Source: Argyresthia goedartella
Taxonomy: Eukaryota; Arthropoda; Insecta; Lepidoptera; Argyresthiidae
Assembly (NCBI GenBank): GCA_949825045.1
Contig: OX463810.1
Location: 37,768,201-37,832,200 of the forward strand
Reading direction: 5' to 3'
Length of the DNA: 64,000 nt
Shown here: positions 54,076 to 64,000 of the stretch, in pieces
Layout of the letters: every line of letters starts with the position of its first letter
Position numbering within the stretch: position 1 is the stretch's first letter
Translations under genes and position numbers: made by a program
Notes under the pieces: generated by a model
Databases searched by the model: none
What the model was told of the DNA's origin: nothing
Seen by the model: only the letters and a program-made list of their open reading frames with translations

Positions 54076-54829
54076 TGTAACGTACTACCTCTTTGACCAT
54101 ATTGGCTACTGGCGGATTAGCCAGATAAAAAGTACAACTATAGAAATTCGAAAATTCGGGTCTGGAATCTCGTCTGGCAGCTGATTATTTTTTTTGAGGC
54201 AGACATTGTTTGAGCTCTGAAACGTGAGGTTGTATCTTCTGCATCAATAAATTTTAAGTCACGCCTTTAGTTGCGGCGATGGGCTAGTCCCTTTAGTACT
54301 GTAATGGAGCTGAATGTTTAGTTGCTGTAAAGTGCAGTAGTTGATATGAAACTTCCCTACTATCCCCAATCCATGGGTAAGCATTGGTTCGTAGTTAGTC
54401 TTTCTTATTTTCGTGTATTTTATACTCTCTATGTATTTCCCTTTTCTATACAGTGTCTATTGGACTACGGCACTCTTAGATCCTAATTACCCTAGGGCCC
54501 TCGTCGGAAGTCTCCGTGTGGGGAGCCGTCGCCTGATAGCTGGGCGCTGTAGCGCTTTTGTATTCCTATCATTCACACTGGTCTCTTTCCAGGGTTCCAC
54601 GCCGAGGAATAATATCCTCCTGGCGCTACCGCATAATCACTTGTTGACGTCTGGAGAAGTGGACCAGTTGGATTGAGTCTACCAAGGAGCTGAAGTCTAC
54701 AAACTCCCGGCGAGTCCCTAACCAGCGTTTCAACTATATCACCAATATTCGACTCACGACCCTGTGATTAATAAATGTATCTTGAGCCTGCCAATAATCT
54801 CTTTTGGTCAGGTTAGTCTCACTGTTTCA
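54076..54829 (+). mobile_element. Possible solo LTR
   Basis: A 754-bp segment starts TGTAACGTACTACC, ends CTCACTGTTTCA, and is flanked by ATAT on both sides (54072-54075 and 54830-54833). It contains AATAAATG about 60 bp before the end, as a polyadenylation signal in R would, and no LTR-element coding sequence nearby. TG...CA ends plus a 4-bp duplication fit a Ty3/gypsy-type solo LTR. The duplication is AT-only and could be chance. Confidence 0.45.
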
Positions 54830-54833
54830 ATAT

Positions 54834-55560
54834 CATAATCAGAAGATAATAGGCCAAAAACATTTTCATTTTTGAAAATGTAAATGAAATTAAACCCACT
54901 TTTATTCTACAGAGCTGTAACAAACTGCCAATAAATAACAATACAAGAACCTATTTACCTTTATCTAACAGTTATATCTTCAGATTCGATTACAAATTTG
55001 CGCCCACACAGTACAGTTACACAGCAAAGCGTTTAATTAAAGCTCTCTTTGTTATTTCAGCTTATTACAGCTCCCAAGTCTGCAACTCGGAGTCTGCAGC
55101 CTTCTGTAAAATATTCGGACTTCTATTGTGTGACTAATTTAATTTTGGCGACTAACTTTTGTGTCGTATGTTCCAATTTTGTGGTACGAATTGTAAAGTG
55201 TTTGTGTGTATGTGTTTTTAATACGAGTACCAGTTTCATAATAGAGTTTTGGTGCTTAACAAATAAGTTTCACCTAGGTAGGGATACCTTATGTATACAC
55301 ATATAGCACGGCTTCATCTCACCGACAATTGAAAATAATTTTCTAATAAGCTTCAAATAAGTTAGCTCTATAAATAATTACATCAGCAAAAGAGCATAGT
55401 GCAATGTGAAAAATCTTGAATGTTGCTGCCAGCGATGAAAGATGCCATGCCAGTGGTGTCAATCGACAGAGTTAATTACAAGAAACAAAAGTATGTCATT
55501 ATTAATTTATTTCCATTGGTTGGTTATGATATGATACATGTTAATCAGTCATAGAAAAAT
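54834..55560. other. No gene recognised
   Basis: The open frame at 55049-55306 has no known motif. Confidence 0.35.
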
Positions 55561-55569
55561 ATAAAAAGT

Positions 55570-55948
55570 AAAAATATTAATGAAGGTAAAAAAATGGGCC
55601 AAATCGCTGCCGCCGTCGCTGGGCAAGGTGCCGAGAAGGCTGGCGAAGTTCAGCGAGGGTCAGCCATTACCTAAGAAAGGCTCCAGCCCTGCGGTCATTA
55701 GAGGCATCGACCAGGCGCGAGGAAACTTCTTCGAACAGCGCTCGCGTCTCTGGACCGCATGGCCCGAGGGTTTCTACTCCAAAAGGCACAAATATGTAGC
55801 CCTGACCGACTATTTGCGCCTTTGATCCCCCCCTGCGGTGGATGCTGCCGCCCCAGCCTTGCGGGCGGTCGCCAGCGGTCGCCTGTATGTGGGCTGTGGC
55901 AGCGTATCGACGCAAGTCGCGACCCACACAAGCGATCGCCCATTTTGA
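55570..55948 (-). pseudogene. Retroelement RT C-terminal region (family F), copy 2
   Basis: The minus strand reads LVWVATCVDTLPQPTYRRPL, KAGAAASTAGGDQRRKYAAL, GYIFVPFGVETLGPCGPETR, VSSRLVDASNDRRAGAFLR and, after a shift, LLGTLPSDGG. It is the same domain as 53225-53530, opposite in orientation, and spread over at least three frames. Confidence 0.65.
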
Positions 55949-56199
55949 ATTGAATAATGTAACGAATTACCTACAGTGGAGCCAAGATTATAGTCCCATT
56001 TGACATCTGTCAACAGAAGGGACAGATATATGCGTCAGTCTCCCTTCCTTTTCTACCCAAAACAATGAGAAGGTCTATGAATGTCTCCAATTTAAGTGAT
56101 ATTTTGCCGTGTTGCCCATAAGTTGCACCAGGGCACCTCAAAAAAGCCGTTAACCCAGTAATGGGTAAAGGCACTTTAATACTGGCTACTTATGAACAA

Positions 56200-56340
56200 C
56201 AATATATCGTCACGTCTTTTCCCACACGGGGAGGCAGATGAACCGTTGTGCCCACTTTCAGCAATTTTCTCTTTGCTCCACTAAGCGTAAAAGTCGGATT
56301 AAACAATGTTTAAGCCACGAACAAATAAATTGCAACGACA
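56200..56340 (+). repeat. Dispersed repeat family M fragment
   Basis: ATATATCGTCACGTCTTTTC and CCGTTGTGCCCACTTTCAG match 50765-50830. Confidence 0.45.
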
Positions 56341-57410
56341 AAAACTGCTCAGGTTCACCGAGACCGCCCGCGCTCCATTTTCAACCTCGTCGAATCGAAA
56401 CTGCCACGTCAGTGCTTACTCCGGTCCAATTAATCGACAACCAAACCAAGTTGGCACCTAGTCCGCAGGTATTTTTAATTAAACCCAGGTTGGATGAGCT
56501 AAGCGATTCCGGGTGTGGCTATGAGGTCGCGGCGGAAGCGATGTCTAGCTACGAGTACCTTCCTAAGCGATAGTCTTCTGGCATTGTATAATGATGGGCC
56601 GAAATGAAAATCTATGGCTTTTCGTGTGCATTTCGGTTGTTCAAAGCGCGTCACGAGCGCTGTTCTACTTTGTTCAACTAAAGATCAGGTGCAACTCAAA
56701 TATCACTAGTGTATCAGTTCCCTAATGAGTATGTCTGTCTGTGGCACCCTAGGTCAAACGGATGGACGAATTTTCGTGCGTTTTTTTTTTAAATGGTAGT
56801 AGACTTAACTGCGATGGTTCAGTGGTTTGAAAGTTATCAAATAGCAAAAAGCTTAATACGCAAACAAGTGACAGATAATATTAATTCTAAGGTTATATTT
56901 ATTGCGTCAGCGGGTTTGTAAAATTTGAAATGCATAGTTAGTTAGTTATACTTGCAACAAAGAGTATGATTGGTCCTCATTTTCACGCGGTCAGTATTTT
57001 AATTGCTAGCTACAAAAAAATCCTAATAGCTGAATAAGGAATTAAATTTCTTAGTTGTTTGTATTGTATAAAACAACATTATTCTTAAGCCGAAGCTTGT
57101 TCCACTAAATTGGTTGCGACGACGTTTTGACTTGCATGGGATTATGTGTTTCTATTTACGAGCTCTTTCTATTAAGACGTGAGGCAAGCAAGGCAGACGG
57201 CCTGCGGTTCATTTAGTTTGCACTGCATTGTGAAATGCGAATTCTGTACCTGTTGGACAGTAATCACAGTACGATTCTATTATTCAACGAATTAGTGTTA
57301 TAATGTACTACAGGTAAGGTTAAGACAATAACATCTGTAGGTATTGTTGAGAAATAAGGAAAGTGCCTTTTCTTGGATGGAGTAGCAGAGCTCCGGATGA
57401 TTTACCTGAG
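56341..57410. other. No gene recognised
   Basis: A 111-codon frame (56238-56573) runs out of repeat M into a GC-rich stretch ending RLDELSDSGCGYEVAAEAMS. It matches no family I know. The rest is AT-rich without signal. Confidence 0.3.
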
Positions 57411-57414
57411 CGTT

Positions 57415-57735
57415 TTGTACCAAAGTTTATTACTGTAGATATTTACATATACTTAGCAAACGTCATTGTTTGCCTTTTCTCTACATTGCACCACTGTAGG
57501 AGAAGGAGGGCGTAGAAACTACGACAGATTGATTTTTAGATCTCTTTTAAAAATTGGTTGTGCTTAACTAACAAATATTACAATATAAATTATATTTCAT
57601 AAGCAGGTATAAAAAAAATACAAAATTATTAACAGCAAGTTCTGTGTTGAGTTAGATTTGATTAAGTAATCTTGAACATTGCAATATCCCTTTTTCGACA
57701 AAGTCGCTTTAAAAAGCATGTTACTCAAAAAATCC
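57415..57735 (-). mobile_element. LINE family B 3' copy, 5' truncated
   Basis: It is the complement of the LINE B UTR with its hairpin (CTGTAGGAGAAGGAGGGCGT), then GCAATATCCCTTTTTCGACA and AAGTCGCTTTAAAAAGCATG, which encode the KKHVKATLSKKGYYN tail. Confidence 0.75.
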
Positions 57736-57877
57736 TTTACTGCAAGAACGGACTGAATGATTGAAAAATGAATGAAAGGTTATAGTAAAAATTTACATTG
57801 TGAAAGAAAAGAAAAGTAAATTAATAAAATTGTCACATTACGCCACATATTTTGACTAAGGTGCAGAGTTTGTGAAG

Positions 57878-57911
57878 TTAGGGTGTCTAGAGTTAGGGTG
57901 TCTAGAGTTAG
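57878..57911. repeat. 16-bp tandem duplication
   Basis: AGTTAGGGTGTCTAGA occurs twice in direct succession. TTAGGGTGTC is not an insect telomere unit. Confidence 0.8.
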
Positions 57912-58179
57912 AAGCTTGGCTCTATATGAGATCTGGTAAATTTTTGACAGTGCCAGCCATATGGCCTCGTCTTGGCAACATTTTACATAAAAATGTTTTT
58001 GGTGGGATATTCTTTTTATACTTAACAACTGTTAAACATGTAAATAGTCCTACATTTACAGTGAAGTGTTGTTTTTCACCGGCTTTTGCTCTATTTTCTG
58101 AAATGTTTCTTTTGTTATGAATGTTAAATCGTTGTTAGTTGATATGAGTGAAATTGTAGTACCCGTTAGCGCCATTGGG

Positions 58180-58375
58180 GGTAAAAGAGGCATTGCTCAG
58201 AGCAACTTTATTGTTCACTTCTCCGTTCAAATCAGCTGATCGCCCGGTCCAAAATGTATTAGCAGTGCACAATAAAGTTGCCCTAATAAAATCGGTTTCA
58301 TAGAGAAAGTTGTTCAGAATGATGTCGCTGACAACACCTTAAAATATGACTGCACCTTTCTGTTACAACCTTTAT
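58180..58375. repeat. Relative of the 7380-7637 MITE
   Basis: AAAGTTGTTCAGAATGATGT and AATATGACTGCACC followed by TGTTACAACCT match the right half of that MITE. Confidence 0.5.
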
Positions 58376-58456
58376 ATTGATTGATTGATATAACTGGCTG
58401 AACGTGGTCGCAACTGTGCCTCTGCCACCCCGTATGGGGAACGACGTGACGCTATG

Positions 58457-58568
58457 TTATAACATAAACATTTATATACAGGCACATACATTGTTTCTGG
58501 CCCCAAACTAGGATACCCTGTGTCGTGGGAACCAGCAACAGCGACATCATAAGACCGGGATTTTTTTT
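58457..58568 (-). mobile_element. SINE S1 3' fragment
   Basis: AACATAAACATTTATATACA and GGATACCCTGTGTCGTGGGA are present, then a truncated body ending in a T-run. Confidence 0.7.
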
Positions 58569-58604
58569 CGTTGTTCGTTGCGTTGTTCGTTACGCTAATT
58601 TTAT

Positions 58605-58875
58605 GACAGGTAGTCCACGAACAGCACCTGTCTGAATAGCACCTAGCCTATTCGTGGACTAAAATTTATTTTTACATTTTTGTCCACGAAGAGCACCTGC
58701 GACTTAGCAGCCTACTGGGATGTATACAGGACGCTATTAAATGAAAGATATAACGTCCTGTTTACATCCCAGCATCCCAGTAGGCTGCTAAGTCGTTGGT
58801 GCTCTTCGTGGTATAGGCTAGGTGCTATATGCGTAGGCGTAGGTGCTATTCGGTTCCTGGATTACCTCTTTATGT
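58605..58875. repeat. Hairpin cluster with repeated AGCACCT motifs
   Basis: The core hairpin pairs CCACGAAGAGCACCTGCGAC (58684 onward, 50-nt arm) with 58754-58811 around a 20-nt loop. The right arm has one 8-bp duplication (CATCCCAG). Outside it, GTCCACGAACAGCACC at 58613 and ATTCGTGGAC at 58650 form a second small palindrome. ATAGCACCTAGCCTAT at 58637 is matched inverted at 58813-58828, and AGCACCTA-type units recur again at 58845-58855. There is no protein. It could be a foldback transposon end or a structured RNA source. Confidence 0.75.
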
Positions 58876-58879
58876 CGAT

Positions 58880-59480
58880 TCGGCTTTATACCGGTTCATA
58901 CTATGCAAATGCTCATAATATGTATGAGTAGGGAGAAAACATCACAACCTACTTTTTTGTAGTTGTTTTATGAGGAGGCACTGTCAATAAAAAGATGGGA
59001 TGAAGTGGAGCTATTCAAAACACGGCCAGACTCAGCTCCATAGATAAAGCAGCAATTTTATATTAGGGATCCTCCGGCAAGACTTTAAATATCCCTACAT
59101 TACCGTCCAGAACTATTTGTTTATAATTAAAAGTAATCCTCACTAAGTTTGATGAGGTTAGCGCAGGACCGTAACAAAATCAGTTAGGAAGCGGACTCCT
59201 TATACTAAAATTTAGGTGCAGGAGACTGGATAGTTTCTATAAAGAACAGTCTTTAAACAAACGTCACAAGTGAAATTGTATCAAGCTTAGTTCAGAAGTC
59301 CTACCCAAAAGTGTAACGTTTGTGTACAGCAACGGCTTATTCTCCTGGCCACACACAACGTGATCGAAAATTATAAAACTTTAATCAATATGTTAGCTGC
59401 AACGGTAAACGAAACTAAGCTCTGTCACCCAGTAAGCAAAGAAATGTTATATTATATTATAAAACGTAAACGAAATTTCA
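58880..59480. other. No gene recognised
   Basis: No coding or repeat signal was found. Confidence 0.4.
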
Positions 59481-59485
59481 TTCGA

Positions 59486-59713
59486 CAACCTCTGTGGTGC
59501 AGCGGTTGTGGCTCTGCCTACCATGCGAGAGGTCCCGGGTTCGATTCCCGACTGGGGGTGAAAAAAAAACAGGTCCAGGATGTTTACATGTGTGTGACAT
59601 CGCTGTTTTTGGTTCCCACGACACAGGGTATCCTAGTGTGGGGCCAGAAGCAATGTATGCGCCTGTACGTAAATGTTTATGTTTTTGTTTATGCTTATGT
59701 TTATGTTTATTGC
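59486..59713 (+). mobile_element. SINE S1, full-length copy
   Basis: The head CTCTGTGGTGCAGCGGTTGT (A box) and GGTTCGATTCC (B box) are present, then an A-run at 59562-59570, a body with CCTAGTGTGGGGCCAGAAGC, and a tail of TTTATG-type repeats. This is the cleanest copy and the best reference for the family. Confidence 0.85.
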
Positions 59714-59714
59714 T

Positions 59715-61200
59715 ATGCAGCTGATTTTGTGACGACTTTTCGAATACTTATTAATTTAATTTTTCTACGGAACCTCACTACTGCAGTTTCGGGCTTGGTC
59801 CGTATGCGGGCTCGCTTGTTGGAACGTAATTGGCTGGCGCCGGTCGCTGGCGATTGAAATTATAAGCGAGTACTGAAAAGGCTCAACTGTATGAAAATGA
59901 GGATAAAATGGTGTACCGGGAGATAAGGATAAACTTTCATTTGATTCCGTTTTTACAGCCCATATGCACATAGAGCTGCTGAAAAGCAACCGTTTAGAAA
60001 CTAGTTACTAATTAGGTGATTACTAACTAGTTTACTTTGAATTTCTTAATGTGTAATCAAATGGAAATCTATCTAGCAACATCAGTCCCTGCTGCGTTTA
60101 CCCTTCTGTTTTGAAAGAACGTTTGAATACATTACATTACATAATTTAGTATTATAATTGTATATCGGCTTTTCTCCTCTACTGCTCGCATCTCTCAACC
60201 GATTCGATAAGTATAATTTTTATTTAGTTTAGTTTTGTTTTATGCCCCTTTCAATCGAGAATCAATCGAGAATCAAAATATAATCAAACGCAAACGTATT
60301 TTGAGATTCATTTTCCTTTCCACAGAAAGGGCCCGGGAACACTCGGGATCCGCAAACGAAAATGTTAAGACATTTCTTCCGTTGTTGACTTTTAATTAAA
60401 CCACTAGGCTGAGGTTAACAGGAGTCGAACAAATCCTCGGTGAGCAAATATCCCTGGGGCTGCGAAGGGCTTTGGAACTTACCTGAAACAAACGAAAGAA
60501 AATATGAACAAACATTAACCAAAATATTGACACAGGATTTAGCCTTTGTCTTGACTTGACTAGGACATCAATCATCATCGACATAATCAATCAGGCCACA
60601 TTCACCACTGCTGGCTCCGAATATTTAGGCCTCTTCTCTAATCTCCGGTTTTGAGCCTCCCGTAACCATCCAGGAATAAAAAGAATGGATTGAATCAATG
60701 TTAAGTTTAATTTGTATTTTTAATAATGACACGAAGTCCTTCAAATATTTGCGATATTAGAATAATGCGAAATTTTAAATACCCCTCAAAGAGCGCTCAA
60801 TAATTAAAACTGAAATGCTGCCGGTTATACAACTGTACGATTCCCGATGACGGTCGTCATCAAAAGTTAACGTTAATGTTGGAAGTAATTAAAACTTTAC
60901 AATTTTCCGCCCAAAAGCGCCGAACGCTTCAGATTATTGCGATAAAAGTGTCCTCGGCGAAATCAACGGGTTAAGAGCTGAATTAAAAAGTTTTAAAGGG
61001 TTCTCTAAGTGTATTTATTAATTTCCAGTAGCTCAATAGAGATTTTAGTATTCCGTTCTCATTCATTTATTCAGTTCGTTTTGGACCCAACGGGTTATTT
61101 CGTTTTTTCAACCGAATTGAAAAGGGAGGAGCTTCTCAGTGTTTTTTTGAATGTATGTCGATTTGATTATTCCTGTTTTGATTGGTAGGTGATACTTCAA
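59715..61200. other. No gene recognised
   Basis: There is a short relative of the 9600/21659 repeat near 60170-60220. Otherwise nothing identifiable is present. Confidence 0.4.
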
Positions 61201-61210
61201 ACGTGGTCTC

Positions 61211-62830
61211 ATGCAAATAACATCAAACCATCACATCAGCCATCAGAAGATCCACAGTGTCCTTGAAGAGATGCTCCCGCTTATTACCCACATTATTAAC
61301 CATTCTCTATCGATCAGCTCTTTTCCTGATCTGTGGAAGAAAGCGCTCGTGATCACACTGCCTAAAATGTCTAATCCCTCCTCCTTCAAAGACTATCGGC
61401 CCATCTCTATTTCACCTATCCTCTCCAAAGTCCTTGAATCCATAGTCCACACTCAGCTCTCCTCCTAGCTTTCTTCAAACAACTTACTCAATCCATACCA
61501 ATCTGGGTTCAGACCAGGGCACAGTACTACCACAGCACTTTTAAAAGTCAGCGGTGACATCTGGCCATGGGGCAGAAGTTAGTCACTGTGTTGGCATTGC
61601 TTGACTTCAGCAATGCCTTTAGCTGCGTCGATTTTGACGTCCTTGTTGCGGTGCTGGGTTCTTTGAATATGTCGTCACATGCGGTTCACTGGTTCAACTC
61701 TTACCTGAGAGATAGTCAGCAGCGCATTAAGTCTGAGGAGACTGAAACTCAATGGTGTGATCTCATTGCAGGAGTGCCTCAAGGTGGTATTCTTTCTCCT
61801 CTCCTGTTTTCAGTCTTTATCAACCTCATCTCCAACGTCCTCCAAATCTATCGCCACTCTTCCCCCTGCGATTTAGTTTCAAACGTGGAGATGTTGAATG
61901 CTGACCTCGAGAATTTGAAGGCTGTTGGTGAACCCGATAAAATCGCAAGCAATGATTATTGGAAACAAGCACTCTCTTTCCTTATTACAGAAACCTATTG
62001 TTCCTGTAACTTATAATGGTACTTCAATAGAGTACACTAAGGCGAAAAACTTCAGGCGTCTGCAGAATTTCTTGCCACGGCAGACCAAAGTTACCCTGGT
62101 ACATTCCCTTCTCATGCCGCTAATCGACTATGCCGATGTTGCCTGGGCGAGTGCGAACGAAGAGAAACTGAATAAACTCGAGCAACTTCAGAACCTCGGT
62201 ATTTGTTTTATCTTCAGACTTCGCAAATTCGACCATGTTTCTCAATATCGCAAGCAGCTGGGGTGGCTTCCAGTTCGTTGTCGCCGAGACTCTCACATGC
62301 TTTATTATCTGTTTAATATCTTGAAAAATCCAAGCTACCCCAACTAGCTTCGAGACCTTTTTGAGTATTACGTTTCGGGAGATCGGCACCGGAGATCTCA
62401 CACTGTCTCTGGCACACTGGCATAACAATGCTGCCTATAAACACTCTTTCAGGTTGCGGGCGGTCCGACTTTGGAACGCACTTCCTTGCACTAGAAGAGA
62501 CAATCCCACTCTTTTCTCTTTTGAGAAACGTATTAAAGAGCATTACCTCTCTCTTTCGCAAATTATATTGTATGTATTTATATGTGAAGTGTATGTAGTA
62601 TATATAGGTACTTATTTAGTAGTTACTGCCTTTATTTTATAAGTATTTAATTTATTCCTTGGCATTTTATTTATAGGTACTAGTTATTGTGCACTGCCTA
62701 CCCTTTTATAGTAATACTTCCTTTAATGTCTTGTTTTGCAGGAAGAAATCTCTTTTAAGAGATAAGCTCGCCTTTAACAGTAACTTGTAAATTATTTGTG
62801 TGCAGTAAAGAATTATGAAATTATAAAATC
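61211..62830 (+). pseudogene. LINE family A ORF2, reverse transcriptase lacking the catalytic box
   Basis: Several frames give FKDYRPISISPILSKVLESI, YQSGFRPGHSTTTALLKV, LLDFSNAFSCVDFDVLV, AGVPQGGILSPLLFSVFINL, then directly ISNVLQIYRHSS. Compared with family member 11217-13372, about 11 codons that contain YADD are missing in frame. Downstream lie FLPRQTKVTLVHSLLMPLID, YADVAWASANEEKLNKLEQ, LGWLPVRCRRDSHMLYYLF and FRLRAVRLWNALPCTRRDN, then a 3' UTR with hairpin ATCTCTTTTAAGAGAT at 62748-62763. It is 5' truncated (no EN). It shows the C-terminal region that the 9.9-13.4 kb copy lacks. Confidence 0.85.
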
Positions 62831-62834
62831 AAAA

Positions 62835-63315
62835 TTGATTCAGCACTATTTGAAAAAATAAAAAATAAATATATACACAGGTGACGTGTTGGATTGTGGT
62901 GCCGTGCAGCAAGTCTTGATGAGGGCTTTTCATGTACATACACTTCACTTGCATTCCGACCGGGGAAGAAGAAATAGGGCTTGAAATTGAAGTCGTTTTT
63001 TTTTAAGTTTTTATCTTGCTGAAATATTTTATTTCATGGTATGGATACTCCTTACTTATAGATACAGGCTGCGCAGCGGCACATGACACGGCTCGACATG
63101 AATTATACTGTTGTTCTCTTTCCAGGCTCCTAATTACCCCATTGGTTGCTGTTTATCCACATCAAATCCACGTCAAATACAACGCAGTTAGTCCCAAGTT
63201 GACGTTTAGTTAATGAGAAAACTGTCTAATTTCCACCAGTTACCGGGTGATTGCAGTTACAGAGTAAGGCTGACCAGATCCATTTTACAGTAAATTTATT
63301 GAAATCCAGAGCCCA
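62835..63315. other. No gene recognised
   Basis: No coding or RNA signal was found. Confidence 0.4.
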
Positions 63316-63320
63316 ATATA

Positions 63321-63375
63321 CAGGTGGTTCTTTTGTTAAGTTACGCCCGACTCAGGGGAGGTTATTTACAAGACA
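63321..63375 (+). repeat. Single end related to the 51532-52160 element
   Basis: CAGGTGGTTCTTTTGTTAAG and CCGACTCAGGGGAGGTTATT match the complement of 52112-52160. Confidence 0.6.
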
Positions 63376-63411
63376 CTGGAGCAAAAAAATATTATAAAAA
63401 ATAATAACAAT

Positions 63412-63657
63412 ATAATAATAATACCTTGGACACGATTTACACACATTGATCTAGCCCCAAACTAGGATTCCCTGTATCTTGGGTACTAGACAACGATACA
63501 CATACTTATATAGATAAATATTATACTTAGATAGATAAACAACCATGACTAAGGTACAAACATCCGTTCTCATCAAAAAAATATTTGCCCCCACCGGGAC
63601 TCGAACCCGAGCGCCTTGGCTACGTAGGCAGGGTCACTGACGACTCGGCCATTTGGC
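63412..63657 (-). mobile_element. tRNA-derived SINE (family S2)
   Basis: The minus-strand head TGGCCGAGTCGTCAGTGACC (A box) and GGTTCGAGTCCC (B box) sit at 63584-63655. A body with TTGATCTAGCCCCAAACTAG (as the complement reads) and an (ATA)n tail follow. It has more of an A-box match than S1 and probably came from a different tRNA. Confidence 0.75.
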
Positions 63658-63740
63658 CAATATTTTCTTCTTCTATCGCTCGGCGCCGCGCGCTCCCGAT
63701 ATCGGGCACTCGGCGCGCGGCGAATGCACGCCTCGTGGAC

Positions 63741-63775
63741 CGACCGGGCGTGCCAGCACGTTGAGGTTATTTCAG
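63741..63775. repeat. Short dispersed repeat with CCGGGCGTG core
   Basis: CCGGGCGTGCCAGCACGTTG followed by GGTTATTTC matches 8341-8372. Confidence 0.45.
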
Positions 63776-64000
63776 GACAAATTGAACACGGCAATTTGTG
63801 AATCAAAATTACGCGAGGGATACATACTATTTTTTTGTTACAAGCGATACGTTGACTATCTTCTCTGAGTCGGGTGCAACTTTACAGCACAACACCCGTA
63901 TAATGGTAACCGCATAGGAAAAACTGATTTGATTACCATTGAACCACGACTGCCAATAACTAGCACTTCCATGTGCATCAGTTGACATTTGACGTGATCA

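Noticed and set aside
56238..56573. 111-codon ORF as a host gene
   Set aside because: Its first part is repeat family M and the rest matches no domain. There is no splice or promoter support, so it is listed only as unrecognised sequence.
57878..57911. Telomere-like TTAGGG repeats
   Set aside because: Only a two-unit duplication of a 16-bp word is present, and insect telomeric DNA is TTAGG; it is not telomeric.
59488..59560. Additional tRNA genes at SINE heads (also 63584-63657 minus, 29422-29490, 5960-6033 minus)
   Set aside because: A and B boxes are present but acceptor stems do not pair and the sequence runs into repeated SINE bodies, so they are tRNA-derived SINE heads.

Overview
The window looks like nuclear DNA from an insect, most likely a moth or butterfly. 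It is AT-rich and has no bacterial operons. It carries an intron-less eukaryotic tRNA-Val gene, DD37D (maT-type) and DD34D mariners, PIF/Harbinger relics, several non-LTR retrotransposon families, tRNA-derived SINEs, and a repeat with GTCCG runs and a TTGGCC-type end of a kind I associate with Lepidoptera. The order-level assignment is inference from the repeats.

I can support no host protein-coding gene. The only host gene I am confident of is tRNA-Val(AAC) at 47921-47993. Nearly all recognisable protein sequence belongs to mobile elements, and one is intact: a 346-residue maT transposase at 49589-50629 inside a complete 1.3-kb element. A sister copy at 40829-42135 is about 2% different and is broken by one inserted base.

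Layout. 1-9.5 kb: three copies of an unusual two-hairpin repeat, a decayed maT-like element with another element nested in it, a LINE relic split by a MITE, and an RTE-like endonuclease fragment. 9.9-13.4 kb: LINE family A with ORF1 and a broken ORF2. 13.5-15.7 kb: a (TA)n tract, a foldback and a Harbinger transposase relic. 16-19 kb: little recognisable. 19-23.8 kb: a repeat pair member, another two-hairpin copy, a Harbinger-derived element with long inverted arms, and a set of nested inverted-repeat elements. 23.8-31.7 kb: mostly unannotatable DNA with LINE ends, a SINE and a two-hairpin copy. 31.7-36 kb: LINE family B and a SINE interrupted by another insertion. 36-39 kb: a THAP-like relic, a 1.36-kb inverted-repeat element holding a jockey-like fragment, and a 28-29-bp minisatellite. 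40-51 kb: the two maT elements, a stack of insertions inside a minus-strand LINE, and the tRNA gene. 51-58 kb: nested inverted-repeat elements, two retroelement C-terminal fragments and a possible solo LTR. 58-64 kb: a large hairpin cluster, SINEs and a second long LINE A copy.

The parts do not form a pathway. They are layers of insertion, and in several places the reading frame of an older LINE runs cleanly through a younger insertion site, which fixes the order of events. The best candidate for something undescribed is the two-hairpin family (five copies, ATA-flanked). The hairpin cluster near 58.7 kb and the 37.1-38.5 kb inverted-repeat element come next.
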